Source of the DNA: Streptomyces capillispiralis
GTDB lineage: Bacteria; Actinomycetota; Actinomycetes; Streptomycetales; Streptomycetaceae
Assembly: GCF_007829875.1 (NCBI RefSeq)
Contig: NZ_VIWV01000001.1
Coordinates: 7,576,001-7,640,000 of the forward strand
DNA: 64,000 nucleotides
Reading direction: 5' to 3'
The notes under the pieces are model-generated. The model searched no databases. It saw only the letters and a list, made by a program, of their open reading frames with translations, and was not told the origin of the DNA. Positions 50,179 through 63,187 of the stretch are shown here, one piece after another (position 1 is the first letter of the stretch; every line of letters begins with the position of its first letter). Made by a program: the position numbers and the translations under genes.

Positions 50179-51074
50179 CGGCGGCCCGCACCCTCGGGCG
50201 CCGCGTTCACGATGTTCGCCCCCAGCTCGTGCAGGCAGTACCCGAGGGCGTCGGCCAGGCTCGCGCGGGTCTTCACCGTGCCGAGGTCCAGGCCCAGGTG
50301 CACGATGGTCTGCGCGATCGCCGGACGGATACCGGACACCACGCACTCCGCGCCCATCAGCCGGGCCGCGGCGACCGTCTTCATCAGGTGCTGCGCCACC
50401 AGCGAGTCGACGGTCGGCACACCGGTGATGTCGAGGATCGCGAACCGGGCGTGCTGGTCGACCACCGCGTTCAGCAGCGTCTCCATCACGACCTGGCTGC
50501 GGGCGCTGTCCAGCGTCCCGATCAGCGGGACCGCCACGATGCCGTCCCACAGCTTGATGACCGGCGTCGCCACCTCCAGCAGTTGCAGCCGCTGCCGGTC
50601 GATGAGGGCCTGCCCCTCGCTCAGCGCCGTCTGCATGGCCACCAGACGCAGCGTCCCCAGCAGCACGCTGAGCGCCGTCGAGCACTCCCGCTGCCGCTCG
50701 GGCGGCTCCTGCTCCAGATCGGCGACCAGCAGGTTCTCCACCGGGGGCAGCAGCGCGGCCAGCTCGCTCGACACCTGGGTGGTGGACAGGCCCGCGCGGG
50801 AGCGGGCCGCCCCCATCCGCGCCAGCTGCTCGCGCACCCCGGTGAATCCCGCGGCGTCCGGGTCCTCGACCCGCTCCGCGTCGGCCACCTGGGCCAGCGC
50901 GTCGACGACCACCTTGCCCGCCTCCACCGCCTCGTCCCGCGAGACCGTGAACACCGTACGGAACAGCGGCTCGTCCGCCCACCGCTGGGCGATCTGCTCG
51001 CGCCGGCGCCGCAGGAAGTCCCTGACCGCGTGCGCGGGCGTGGCGAGTGATCCGGCCGCTTCGTGCTCCGGCAC
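50175..51074 (-). CDS. rsbR: Stressosome co-antagonist RsbR
   Basis: 299 residues. N-terminal RsbR-type sensory domain (about 1-160, RsbRD-like: FLRRRREQIAQRWADEPLFRTV, EVENLL-type helices), then a STAS domain from about residue 175: VPLIGTLDSARSQVVMETLLNAV, FAILDITGVPTVDSLVAQHLMKTV, and VVSGIRPAIAQTIVHLGLDL. The DITGVPTVDS segment contains the Thr/Ser sites phosphorylated by RsbT. First gene of the overlapping stressosome run. Start GTG at 51074 with AGGAG upstream. Confidence 0.92.
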   Translation of the reverse strand: MPEHEAAGSLATPAHAVRDFLRRRREQIAQRWADEPLFRTVFTVSRDEAVEAGKVVVDALAQVADAERVEDPDAAGFTGVREQLARMGAARSRAGLSTTQVSSELAALLPPVENLLVADLEQEPPERQRECSTALSVLLGTLRLVAMQTALSEGQALIDRQRLQLLEVATPVIKLWDGIVAVPLIGTLDSARSQVVMETLLNAVVDQHARFAILDITGVPTVDSLVAQHLMKTVAAARLMGAECVVSGIRPAIAQTIVHLGLDLGTVKTRASLADALGYCLHELGANIVNAAPEGAGRR

Positions 51075-51140
51075 CTTCTGTTCTCCTGTCGTCGTTGCGT
51101 CGCACCGGGTCCGCCCCGGGCTCGGGAGTGCGCGTCGTGT

Positions 51141-51533
51141 TCAGGAGCCGGGCTCCGCCGGGGTGTCCGGCAGCCCGTCGACGCGCTCCAGCGCCTCGTC
51201 GACGCTCTCCGAGACGGGGACGGTGATGCTCACGCCCGTCAGGTCCAGGATGCGGCGCACCGCGGGGGTGGGGGAGATGATGTGCACGCTCCCCGGCAGC
51301 TCCCGCGCCTCCTGGTAGACCCGCAGGATGATGTTCATCCCGGACGAGTCCATGAAGGGGACCGCCGACAGGTCGAGCAGGAAGTGCCGGCGGCCGTGAT
51401 GGAGCTGGTTGGCCAGGTGGTGCTGGAACTCGGTCGCCGTGTCGACGTCCAAGTACCCCTCCACCGTGAGCAGGGCCACGTCCTCACGGGGCAGCGTCAC
51501 TTCGACGGACAACGGGTCCTGGGCTATGGGCAC
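51141..51533 (-). CDS. STAS anti-sigma factor antagonist (BldG/RsbV type)
   Basis: 130 residues from the GTG at 51533 (GGAGG five bases upstream). STAS fold: LPREDVALLTVEGYLDVDTATEFQHHLANQL, LLDLSAVPFMDSSGMNIILRV with the phosphorylatable Ser in MDSSG. This is the RsbV/BldG class that binds RsbW-type anti-sigma factors when unphosphorylated. A GCAT-N15-GGGTAC promoter candidate lies 46 bases upstream. It is flanked by PP2C genes and the stressosome run. Confidence 0.88.
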   Translation of the reverse strand: MPIAQDPLSVEVTLPREDVALLTVEGYLDVDTATEFQHHLANQLHHGRRHFLLDLSAVPFMDSSGMNIILRVYQEARELPGSVHIISPTPAVRRILDLTGVSITVPVSESVDEALERVDGLPDTPAEPGS

Positions 51534-51578
51534 GGTACCTCCAACAAGGTGATCAAGCTTTTCGTCGCGCAGCCGCGC

Positions 51579-51603
51579 GTACCCCCGAATCGCCCGGTCA
51601 TGC
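51579..51603 (-). promoter_or_regulatory. SigB-type promoter of the STAS antagonist gene
   Basis: Minus strand: GCAT (51603-51600), 15 bases, GGGTAC (51584-51579). It lies 46 bases before the GTG at 51533, a normal leader length. Confidence 0.6.
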
Positions 51604-51634
51604 CTCGGCCCCGCCCAGGCCCCGCCATTCCTCC

Positions 51635-54045
51635 TCAGCCGACCCTGATGCCCACGATGCAGGTGTCGTCGTCCGTGTCCGACCTGCTGTACGTCAACAG
51701 CCGGTCCAGCCGCTGGTCGAGTGTGCCCGGGACGGTGGCGGCGGTGGTGAGCAGATGGGTCAGGGACTCCTCCACCGAGCGGTCCCGGCGCTCGATCAGA
51801 CCGTCCGTGTACATCAGCAGGTTGTCCTCGGCCGCCAGCCGCACCTCCGCCTCCTCGTACGACGCCTCCGGTACGGCACCGAGCAGCAGCCCGCTCACCA
51901 GCGGCAGCGGAGCGGCCTCGGAGCCCCGCACCAGCACCGGCGGCAGATGACCCGCCCGCGCCCACCGCAGCGTGCGCGAGGCGGGGTCGTACACGCCGCA
52001 GACCGCGGTGGCGGTGACGCCGCCCGTCAGGTGGTGCGCCACGATGTTCAGCCACGACAGCAGCTGTCCGGGGCCCGCCCCGGTGACGGCGAGACCGCGC
52101 AGCGCGTTGCGCAGGACCACCATGCTGGTCGCCGCCTCTATGCCGTGGCCCGCGACGTCGCCCACGCACAGCAGCACCAGCCCGGAGGGCAGCACCACCG
52201 CGTCGTACCAGTCGCCGCCCACCAGCTGCTCGGCCTCCGCCGGCCGGTAGCGGACGGCCACGTCGAGGTCGGGCACCTGCAGCGGCGCCTGGGCGGGCGG
52301 CATGATGGCGCGCTGCAGTTGCAGCGTCAGCCGGTCGCGTTCGCTGGCGTGCTGCTCGGTGTGGGCGAGCTGGTCGCGGGTGGCCGCCAGCGCCACCTCC
52401 GTCCAGTGCTGGGCCGAGATGTCCTGGTAGGCGCCCCGGGTGGTGAGCAGCCGGCCGTCGGTGTCCAGGACCGGTTCGGCGACCACCCGGATGTGCCGGG
52501 TCACCCCGTCCGGCCGCTGGAGCCGGAACGCGGCCGACGCCGGACGCCGGTGGTGCAGCAGCGTCCGCAGGAAGCGGCCGATGGTGACCGCGTCGTCGGG
52601 ATGGGCGTGCGCGGTCAGCTCCTCCAACGGCACCGGGGGGCTCGTGGGCGGGCGGCCGTACAGGTCGTACAGCTGTCCGTTCCAGGTGATCTCCCCGGTC
52701 AGCAGGTTCTCCTCGAAACCGCCGATCCGGCCGAGCCGCTGGGCGTGCTGGAGCAGGCTCGCCAGGCGGGCCGTCTCGTCCTCGATGCGCCAGATGAACA
52801 GGATGCCCGCGCCGTGCCGGCTGACGCTGATGTCCGCCACCGACGCCAGCGGCACCTGGTCGACGAGGGCGGTCAGGTTCATGCGCCGGGCCCGGAACGG
52901 CTCACCCGTGGCGTACACCCGCTCGATCCGCTGGAACAGCTCGCTGTTCCCGGCGGCCATCGGGTACGCCTCCAGCAGCAGCGCTCCGCTGACCATGCCG
53001 CGCGGACGGCCCGCCGGGTCCAGGAAGCGGCTGTTGACGTGCTGGATGCGGAAGTCCACCAGGTTCCCGGAGTCGTCCAGGTGGGGCACCAGGACGAGGG
53101 CCGGGTCGTACAGCCCGTCGGCCAGGTCCATCAGCTCCGCGGCGTCCGGCAGCACCCGCGGCCGGTGGGTCGGGTCGCCCGGCACCTCGAACGTCTCCAG
53201 GGTGTGGGCGCACAGCTCGGCCAGCGCCTCCACCTGACGGACGATCTGCGGCGGCTGCGGGGGCAGCGGCCCGGGCCAGACGATCTCCAGTACGCCGTAG
53301 ACGCGTCCCCCGGTACCGGCGGGCACGGCCGCCCGGCCGCCGTCCGGGTGGTGGTGCCGCCCGACACTGGGCAGGCCCCGGTCGGCCGGCGACGTGAGCC
53401 ACAGGCCCTCGCGCTGTTCGAGGCCGCACCGGGCCACCGTCGCCACGTCCGGCGGCACGTAGTACCAGCGGGCCGCCTCGGCGGGGGAGAACCCGGCGCT
53501 GCCCGCCAGGGTGAGCGAGCCGTCCGCGCCGGCCGCCCAGATCGCCACGGCCACCGCGCCCAGCGGGCGCAGCGCCTGGTCGAGCAGCGACTCGGCCACG
53601 GCCTGGGTGTCGCCGGCCGCCAGTGCCCCGCTCTCGGCCGCGCGCAACCTTACGGCGGCCGGTTCCGGACCGGCCTCCTCGGCGGCCCGGGTGGCGGCCA
53701 GGAAGGCGTCCGTCACCTCCGACATCTCGTCCCGGGCGGCCTGGTTGATGACCTCGACCGCGAACTCCAGGAGGGTGGTCCCGGCCTGCTCGGTCAGCTC
53801 GGCGAGCTGCCGCGCGGCCTGCGCGGGACCGCACCCCAGGCGTTCGACCAGGATGCCCTTGGCGAGTTCGATCAGCGCCCGCCCCTCGGCCTCGGCCTGC
53901 GCGGCCCGCACCTCACGGCTGAGCCGGTCCACGGTGGCCGCCAGCCTGCCCACGGGCGAGTCGGCGGACACCCCGGCGGGCCCGGCCGGGGGACGTTCGA
54001 GCCCTGTCTCACCGGCCGGCGGCCCGGTGCGGTGCTCCCCGGCGC

Positions 54046-54049
<4 letters not shown>
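51635..54049 (-). CDS. ANTAR-GAF-PAS-PP2C (SpoIIE-type) phosphatase
   Basis: 804 residues. ANTAR-like segment (about 45-108: AEGRALIELAKGILVERLGCGPAQAARQLAELTEQAGTTLLEFA in parts), GAF (about 150-290), two PAS domains (about 320-430 and 435-560; GGFEENLLTGEITWNGQLYDLYG, VTRHIRVVAEPVLD), and a PP2C domain from about residue 575 with LVGGDWYDA, VGDVAGHGIEAA, MYTDGLIE, and DDDTCIVGI. It should dephosphorylate a STAS antagonist, plausibly the one encoded next door. Start ATG at 54049 overlaps the kinase stop by 4 bases (ATGA). Confidence 0.9.
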
Positions 54050-58050
<4,001 letters not shown>

Positions 58051-58124
58051 GCGCACCCTCGTTCCGGCAGAGTCAGTGTGCATTTCCGCAGTTCACGGAT
58101 CTGCGCGATGAGAAAATACGTCGA

Positions 58125-58154
58125 AGGCTAACCCAGGTCACCGGTGCGCAACAA
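58125..58154 (-). promoter_or_regulatory. Promoter candidate for the kinase-phosphatase operon
   Basis: Minus strand: TTGTTG (58154-58149), 18 bases, TAGCCT (58130-58125), about 75 bases before the kinase start. HrdB-like, moderate match. Confidence 0.4.
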
Positions 58155-58219
58155 AAGCGTGGCGCCGCCCGGCCCACGGCGGGCGGACACCGTCCGGCGC
58201 GATGTGGTCCATTCCTTTC

Positions 58220-58244
58220 GAATGCACCAGCGCCCGACGGGTAT
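58220..58244 (+). promoter_or_regulatory. SigB-type promoter of the PRC-barrel/ATPase pair
   Basis: GAAT (58220-58223), 15 bases, GGGTAT (58239-58244), 34 bases before the GTG at 58279. Same -35 (GAAT) and spacing as the site before the first sigma-factor gene. Confidence 0.65.
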
Positions 58245-58278
58245 CTGCTGCTGTGGAGGCGGGAGGAGGCAAGGAGCA

Positions 58279-58653
58279 GTGCCCATAGAAAGCATCTGGT
58301 CGTACGCGCCGGCCCTGGGCCACGTCGTACAGGACCAGGACCTGACGGGATTCACCGTCGTCGCGCGGGACGGCACCATCGGCCACGTCGACCGGCAGGC
58401 CGACCACCACGGCATGCGGCACCTCGTCGTGGACACCGGAGTGTGGGTGTTCGGCCGCAGTCTGCTGGTGCCGGTCGGCGTCGTCGCGGACATCGACCCC
58501 GGGCAGCGGAAACTGACGGTGTCCTGCGACAGGGCCGAGGTGAAGGCGGCGCCCCGGTTCCGGACCGACAGCGAGACCATGGACCCCGCCTATCTCAGCG
58601 CGGTCGGTGACTACTACCACCGGCTGCCGCCGCGCGAGAGTACCACCGGGTGA
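58279..58653 (+). CDS. PRC-barrel domain protein
   Basis: 124 residues from the GTG at 58279; GGGAGGAGG at 58261-58269 gives 9-base spacing, and a second AAGGAG lies closer. PRC-like: LGHVVQDQDLTGFTVVARDGTIGHVDRQADHHGMRHLVVDTGVWVFGRSLLVP and VADIDPGQRKLTVSCDRAEVKAAP (segments). Its stop overlaps the start of the next ATPase gene by 4 bases (GTGA). An upstream frame from 58144 would run through the promoter and is rejected. Confidence 0.83.
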   Translation: MPIESIWSYAPALGHVVQDQDLTGFTVVARDGTIGHVDRQADHHGMRHLVVDTGVWVFGRSLLVPVGVVADIDPGQRKLTVSCDRAEVKAAPRFRTDSETMDPAYLSAVGDYYHRLPPRESTTG

Positions 58654-59096
58654 GCACGGTCCCGGCCCGGCGGGCGCCGGACACCGGGGTGGACAGCGCC
58701 GCCGGCGCCCGCGCGCACGCCGAGGCGGTCGTGCGCGCGCACTGGGCGTCCGAGGGCCGCACCCCGCACCACCAGGACATGATCGACCTCTCGCTCGTCG
58801 TCTCGGAACTCGTCACCAACGCCATCCGGCACGGCGCCGGACTGGCCGGCTTCGACGCCCGGACGACGGACGAGGGCGTACGGATCGCCGTCCACGACCA
58901 CAGCGACGTCATCCCCGAGGCCGCCGGCGGAACCGGCGCCCTTCCGGCCCCGCACCGGGGCAGCGGCTACGGCTGGCCCCTGGTGATCAGGCTGGCGCGG
59001 GAGATCGACGTCCGCAGGCGCCCCGGGGGCGGCAAGACGGTCAGCGTGCTGGTCCCCCTGCGCGACGCGCCCGCTCCCGGTGCCGCCGCGGACTGA
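58650..59096 (+). CDS. RsbW-like GHKL ATPase / anti-sigma factor
   Basis: 148 residues, GTG start at 58650 coupled to the PRC-barrel gene. Motifs: N box VVSELVTNAIRHGAG, G1 VHDHSDVIP, G2 GSGYGWPLVIRLAREIDV. Likely an anti-sigma or STAS-protein kinase. It is similar in motif order to the ATPase at 39328 (VASELTTNAILHGGG, GGHGWPIV). It meets the convergent ATPase gene after only 4 bases. Confidence 0.86.
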   Translation: MSTVPARRAPDTGVDSAAGARAHAEAVVRAHWASEGRTPHHQDMIDLSLVVSELVTNAIRHGAGLAGFDARTTDEGVRIAVHDHSDVIPEAAGGTGALPAPHRGSGYGWPLVIRLAREIDVRRRPGGGKTVSVLVPLRDAPAPGAAAD

Positions 59097-59100
59097 CGGG

Positions 59101-59535
59101 TCACCAGGGCAGGAAGACGTGGATGTCCTTGCCGTCGGCGTTGGCGACGACGCTGACCTGATCGCACAGCGTGTGGATCAGGTGCCAGCCGATGCCGCCG
59201 GCGCCGTGGTGCGGATGGAAGGGCCGCGGCGCGGGCTCGGTGGGGCTGGTGTCGTGCATCACCACGTGCACCCCGTCGAAGGTTCTGCGCAGACGCAGCT
59301 GGAAGGGGCCGGGTGCGTACTGGACCGCGTTGGCGGCCAGTTCGGTGACCACCAGGAGTATGTCGTCCCAGTGCTCCGGCGCCGACGGCGCCGACACCCG
59401 GGCCAGTTCGAAGAGGAACTCCTCCGCGACCAGGCGTGCGTCCGTCACGTCGTGCAGCTCCCCGGGGAAGCTGGCGACGCGGGTCGTGATCTCCTCGGCA
59501 GCCAGTGTCCTGTCCCTACGCGACTCGGGTGCCAT
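59101..59535 (-). CDS. GHKL ATPase (RsbW/regulatory ATP-binding protein)
   Basis: 144 residues. N box VVTELAANAVQYAPG, G1-like MHDTSPTEP, G2-like GAGGIGWHLIHTLCDQV. It is less like the other ATPases here and may serve a different sigma factor. A 7-bp leader hairpin GCCCCGC/GCGGGGC (59548-59565) lies 12 bases before the ATG and could affect translation. Confidence 0.82.
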   Translation of the reverse strand: MAPESRRDRTLAAEEITTRVASFPGELHDVTDARLVAEEFLFELARVSAPSAPEHWDDILLVVTELAANAVQYAPGPFQLRLRRTFDGVHVVMHDTSPTEPAPRPFHPHHGAGGIGWHLIHTLCDQVSVVANADGKDIHVFLPW

Positions 59536-59686
59536 CTCGCCTTCCGGGCCCCGCCGACGCGGGGCAGTAGTGCCGTTCTTCGCATCCTCTCGGTCTGTGG
59601 GTTCCCGCGCGGCCGGAGCCTACGCGCCCGCATGCCCGTGCCCGGTCGGTGACAAACCCGTCACGGACCGGAAGCCGTCCGGGCGG

Positions 59687-61591
59687 TCAGCGGAACACGT
59701 TGTCCACGTCCTCCCAGCCCGACGACTCCTCCAGCGGCCGCGTGCGCCCCGGACGCGTCCGCGACCGGTACATGGCGTCGATCTCCAGCGCGTAGTGCTC
59801 CACGATCGCGTCCCGGCGCAGCTTCATCGACGGCGTCAGCAGACCGTTGGTCACGTCGAAGGGCTGGGGCAGCACCCGGAACACCCGGATCGACTCCGAG
59901 CGCGACACACTGCTGTTGGCCGCGGCGACCGCCCGTGCGATCTCCTCCCGCAGCGCGTTCTCCTCCCGCGCCTCCCGGGCCGGCGCGTCACCGGGCAGCG
60001 TCAGCGCCGCCCGCCAGTCCGCCAGGAACTCCGGGTCCAGGGTGATCAGGGCACCCACACAGGGCCGGTTGTCGCCCACGACCACGGCCTGGTGGACCAG
60101 CGGATGCATCCGCAGCCGCTGCTCCAGGGCCGCCGGGGCGACGCTCTTGCCGCTGCTGGTGATGATGACGTCCTTCTTGCGGCCGGTGATCGTCAGGTAG
60201 CCCTCGGAGTCCAGCCGCCCGAGGTCCCCCGTCGCCAGCCAGCCGCCGTTCAGCGCGGCCCGGGTGGCGGCCTCGTCACCCACGTATCCGTGGAACACCG
60301 ACGGGCCGCGCACCAGGATCTCCCCGTCGTCGGCCACCCGGATCCCGGTCCCCGGCAGCGGCTGTCCGACGGTGCCGGACTTCTCCCGCCCATACGGCTG
60401 CATCGTCACGCCGCCGCTGGTCTCGGTGAGTCCGTAGCCGTCGTGCACGTAGATGCCGATGCCCTCGTAGAAGAGGCACAGGTCGCGGTTGAGCGGCGAG
60501 CCGCCCGACGTGGCACGGCGGACCCGGCCGCCCAGCGCCGCCCGCAGCTTCCGGTAGACGGTGCGCTCGTACAGGGCGTGCTGCAGCCGCAGGTCGAAGC
60601 CGGGGCCGGGACCGCGGCTCAGCCGCTGCCGCTCCACGGCCGCGGCGAAGTCCCGGGCCGTACCGGCGGCCCGCTCGAACAGGGCACCGCGGCCCGCCTG
60701 CTGCGCCGCGCGCAGGAAGTTCTTGTAGATCTTCTCCAGCAGCGAGGGCACGGCGTACAGATAGGTGGGCCGGAAGGTGCGCAGGGCCGCGGACAGGGCC
60801 TCACCGCTGATGTCGGGTTCGTGTCCCATCAGCAGCCCGCCCCGTACGCACAGACCCTGGATCATCAGTCCGTACACGTGGGAGAAGGGGAGGAACGCCA
60901 GGACCGCCCCCTGCTCTCCCGGCGCCGCCGCCGTGTGCCCCCAGCCCGCCAGCAGGGTGTCGCAGATGAAGGCCAGGCCGCGGTGGCTCAGGACGCAGCC
61001 CATCGGACGGCCCGAGGTGCCGGAGGTGTAGGCGATGACCGCCGTGGAGTCCGGCAGCACGATCCGCCGCATCGAGTCGACCGTCGCCGGCGGGAGGTAC
61101 CGGCCGCGGGCCACCAGCTGGTCGAGCGCGCCCGCGTCCAGCTGCCAGACGTGCCGCAGCAGCGGCAGCCCCGCGCACACGGACCCGACGGTCATCACGC
61201 CCTGCTCGTCCTCCACCAGCACGGCCACACAGCCGGAGTCCCGCAGGATCCACTCCACCTGGTCGCGCGAGGACGTCGGATGGACCGGGACGACCTCGGC
61301 GCCCACCGTCCACAGCGCGTGGCACAGGACGGTCCACTCGTAACGGGTGCGCGCCATGATCGCCACCCGCCGGCCCGGCGCAATCCCGGCCGCTATCAGC
61401 CCCTTGGCCAGGTCGACGACCTCGTCGCGGAACTCCACCGCGGTGATCTCCTCCCAGACGGAGGAGGCCGGGCCGGTGCGGCGGGCGATCATCGGCAGGG
61501 CGGGGGTCCGGGCCGCCGTCTCGAAGAGGCTGTCGGCGAGACCGCCGGTCAGGTGCGGGGCGGACGGGGGAGCGAGGGCGTGGTCGCGCAT
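59687..61591 (-). CDS. Long-chain acyl-CoA synthetase (AMP-forming)
   Basis: 634 residues from the ATG at 61591 (AGGAG seven bases upstream). AMP-binding motif AVIAYTSGTSGRPMGCVLSHRG (core TSGTSGRPMG), adenylate site DGYGLTETSGG, LATGDLGRLDSEGYL, and GRKKDVIITSSGKSVAP with the C-terminal Lys region. FadD15/FACL-like. It activates fatty acids for degradation or lipid synthesis. A frame extending to 61882 crosses the divergent DUF6480 gene and is not used. Confidence 0.92.
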   Translation of the reverse strand: MRDHALAPPSAPHLTGGLADSLFETAARTPALPMIARRTGPASSVWEEITAVEFRDEVVDLAKGLIAAGIAPGRRVAIMARTRYEWTVLCHALWTVGAEVVPVHPTSSRDQVEWILRDSGCVAVLVEDEQGVMTVGSVCAGLPLLRHVWQLDAGALDQLVARGRYLPPATVDSMRRIVLPDSTAVIAYTSGTSGRPMGCVLSHRGLAFICDTLLAGWGHTAAAPGEQGAVLAFLPFSHVYGLMIQGLCVRGGLLMGHEPDISGEALSAALRTFRPTYLYAVPSLLEKIYKNFLRAAQQAGRGALFERAAGTARDFAAAVERQRLSRGPGPGFDLRLQHALYERTVYRKLRAALGGRVRRATSGGSPLNRDLCLFYEGIGIYVHDGYGLTETSGGVTMQPYGREKSGTVGQPLPGTGIRVADDGEILVRGPSVFHGYVGDEAATRAALNGGWLATGDLGRLDSEGYLTITGRKKDVIITSSGKSVAPAALEQRLRMHPLVHQAVVVGDNRPCVGALITLDPEFLADWRAALTLPGDAPAREAREENALREEIARAVAAANSSVSRSESIRVFRVLPQPFDVTNGLLTPSMKLRRDAIVEHYALEIDAMYRSRTRPGRTRPLEESSGWEDVDNVFR

Positions 61592-61742
61592 GCACTGCTC
61601 CTGACATGTACGGGCTGTGACTCGGCCGACGAGCAGGGTCACCGGCGGTGCCTGAATGTAGCCGAGCAGGAGCGCCACCGCGCCGGGATCGTCAAAGTGT
61701 GTCCGCACTGATGATCTCGGCACTTTCGGGGACCCGGACGGC

Positions 61743-61976
61743 ATGAACCACATCAGTCCAGATCCCGAACCGGAACGCAGCACCGGCCTCGAACCGGGCG
61801 GCGGCGTCCCCCCGGGCGAGACCCCGCCCGCGGAGAGCAGCCTGCCCGAGGCCGGCCCGCGGGAGACCCACAACCCGTCCAAGGGGTGGGCCAGGGGCCC
61901 GCTGGCCGTGATCCTCGCCCTCGCGGTGCTGATCGCGGCGTTCTTCCTGGTCTACGCCCTCATCCTGATCCTCTGA
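61743..61976 (+). CDS. DUF6480 small membrane protein
   Basis: 77 residues. A Pro/Glu-rich hydrophilic N-terminus (SPDPEPERSTGLEPGGG, PPGETPPAES) is followed by one C-terminal transmembrane helix (LAVILALAVLIAAFFLVYAL). It matches the Streptomyces DUF6480 pattern; function unknown. It ends 14 bases from the convergent ligase gene. It is just divergent from the acyl-CoA synthetase. Confidence 0.78.
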   Translation: MNHISPDPEPERSTGLEPGGGVPPGETPPAESSLPEAGPRETHNPSKGWARGPLAVILALAVLIAAFFLVYALILIL

Positions 61977-61990
61977 CCCACAACCGCGGA

Positions 61991-63079
61991 CTACGCCTGG
62001 GTGTGCCGCACGCACTCCGTGACGACATCGCGCAGGCTCCCCGTGCGCTCCAGCAGGTCCCGCTGCACCTGGGCCCCGTTGCCCTCGCGCAGCAGCCGCG
62101 CGCAGCCCTCGCGGGCCCGCTCCAGGTCGCCGTTGGCCTCCAGCGCCTCGCCGACGTGGTCGAGCAGGGCGCGGACGACCGCCTCGGCGGGCATCCGGCG
62201 CATGGTCTCGGGGTGGAGCAGTTCGCCCGTCAGACCGGAGCGGGCCGCCTGCCAGGCGGCCAGCCGCAGCAGGCTCACGCCCGCGTCCAGCGGCTTGCGG
62301 CCGTCCTTCCACTCGCGCGCCGCGGTGTCCACCAGCGCGCGGGCGAGGGTGGCGATCAGCCCCGCCGTCTCCGCGTGCAGACAGACGTCGGAGACCCGGA
62401 TCTCCACCGTCGGGTACCGCTCGGACAGGCGCGCGTCGAAGTACACCATCGCCTCGTCCAGGATGACGCCGGTGGCCACCATGTCCGCGACCCGCCGGTG
62501 GTACTGCTCGGCCGAGCCGAAGAGCTCCGTCGGACCGGCCGACGGCCAGCGCTGCCAGACCCGGCTGCGGTAGCTGCTGTACCCCGTCTCCTTGCCCTGC
62601 CAGAACGGCGAGTTGGCGCTGAGCGCCGCCAGCACCGACAGCCAGGGCCGCAGCCGGTCCACGACGCCGACGCCCTCCTCGTCGGACTCCACGGAGACGT
62701 GGACGTGGCAGCCCAGGACCAGCTGTTCCCGGGTGGCTATGCCGTACTGCTCCTCCATCCACTGGTAGCGCCGGTTGATACCGATGGCGGGACTGACCGG
62801 CAGCGGGGAGGTCGCGAGCGCGGCGACCGTGCAGCCGATCTTCCCGGCATGGCCGGCGGCCTCCTCGCGGCAGCGCACGATCTCCGCGTGCAGGCTCTCC
62901 ATGGACGACTGCGGATGCGTGGCGAACTCCAGCATCTGCTCGTGCAGTTCCTTCTCGAACACGTCCTGGTCCGCGTCGTCCCGGGCGGCCCGCGCGAGCA
63001 CCGCCGCGGACATCGCCCTGGGTTCACCCGTCTCCGGATCGACCAGGAGGAGTTCTTCCTCCACACCGACAGTGCGCAC
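61991..63079 (-). CDS. GCS2-type carboxylate-amine ligase (YbdK family)
   Basis: 362 residues. N-terminal TVGVEEELLLVDPETGEPRAM is the glutamate-cysteine ligase type 2 signature; QLVLGCHVHVSVESDEEGV and VEIRVSDVCLHAETA are further conserved segments. It makes a gamma-glutamyl bond to an amine; mycothiol producers do not need glutathione, so the real substrate may differ. ATG start at 63079. It lies 108 bases downstream of glgB on the same strand. Confidence 0.88.
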   Translation of the reverse strand: MRTVGVEEELLLVDPETGEPRAMSAAVLARAARDDADQDVFEKELHEQMLEFATHPQSSMESLHAEIVRCREEAAGHAGKIGCTVAALATSPLPVSPAIGINRRYQWMEEQYGIATREQLVLGCHVHVSVESDEEGVGVVDRLRPWLSVLAALSANSPFWQGKETGYSSYRSRVWQRWPSAGPTELFGSAEQYHRRVADMVATGVILDEAMVYFDARLSERYPTVEIRVSDVCLHAETAGLIATLARALVDTAAREWKDGRKPLDAGVSLLRLAAWQAARSGLTGELLHPETMRRMPAEAVVRALLDHVGEALEANGDLERAREGCARLLREGNGAQVQRDLLERTGSLRDVVTECVRHTQA

Positions 63080-63187
63080 GTACTGCCGCCCTTCTGTGAC
63101 TTGCCGCGACGACGCCGAGGGGTCCTCGGTCGTACGACCCCGAATGCCCCGCCCGGGGCGTCGGACACCTGACGGCGTCGTCGGGCC

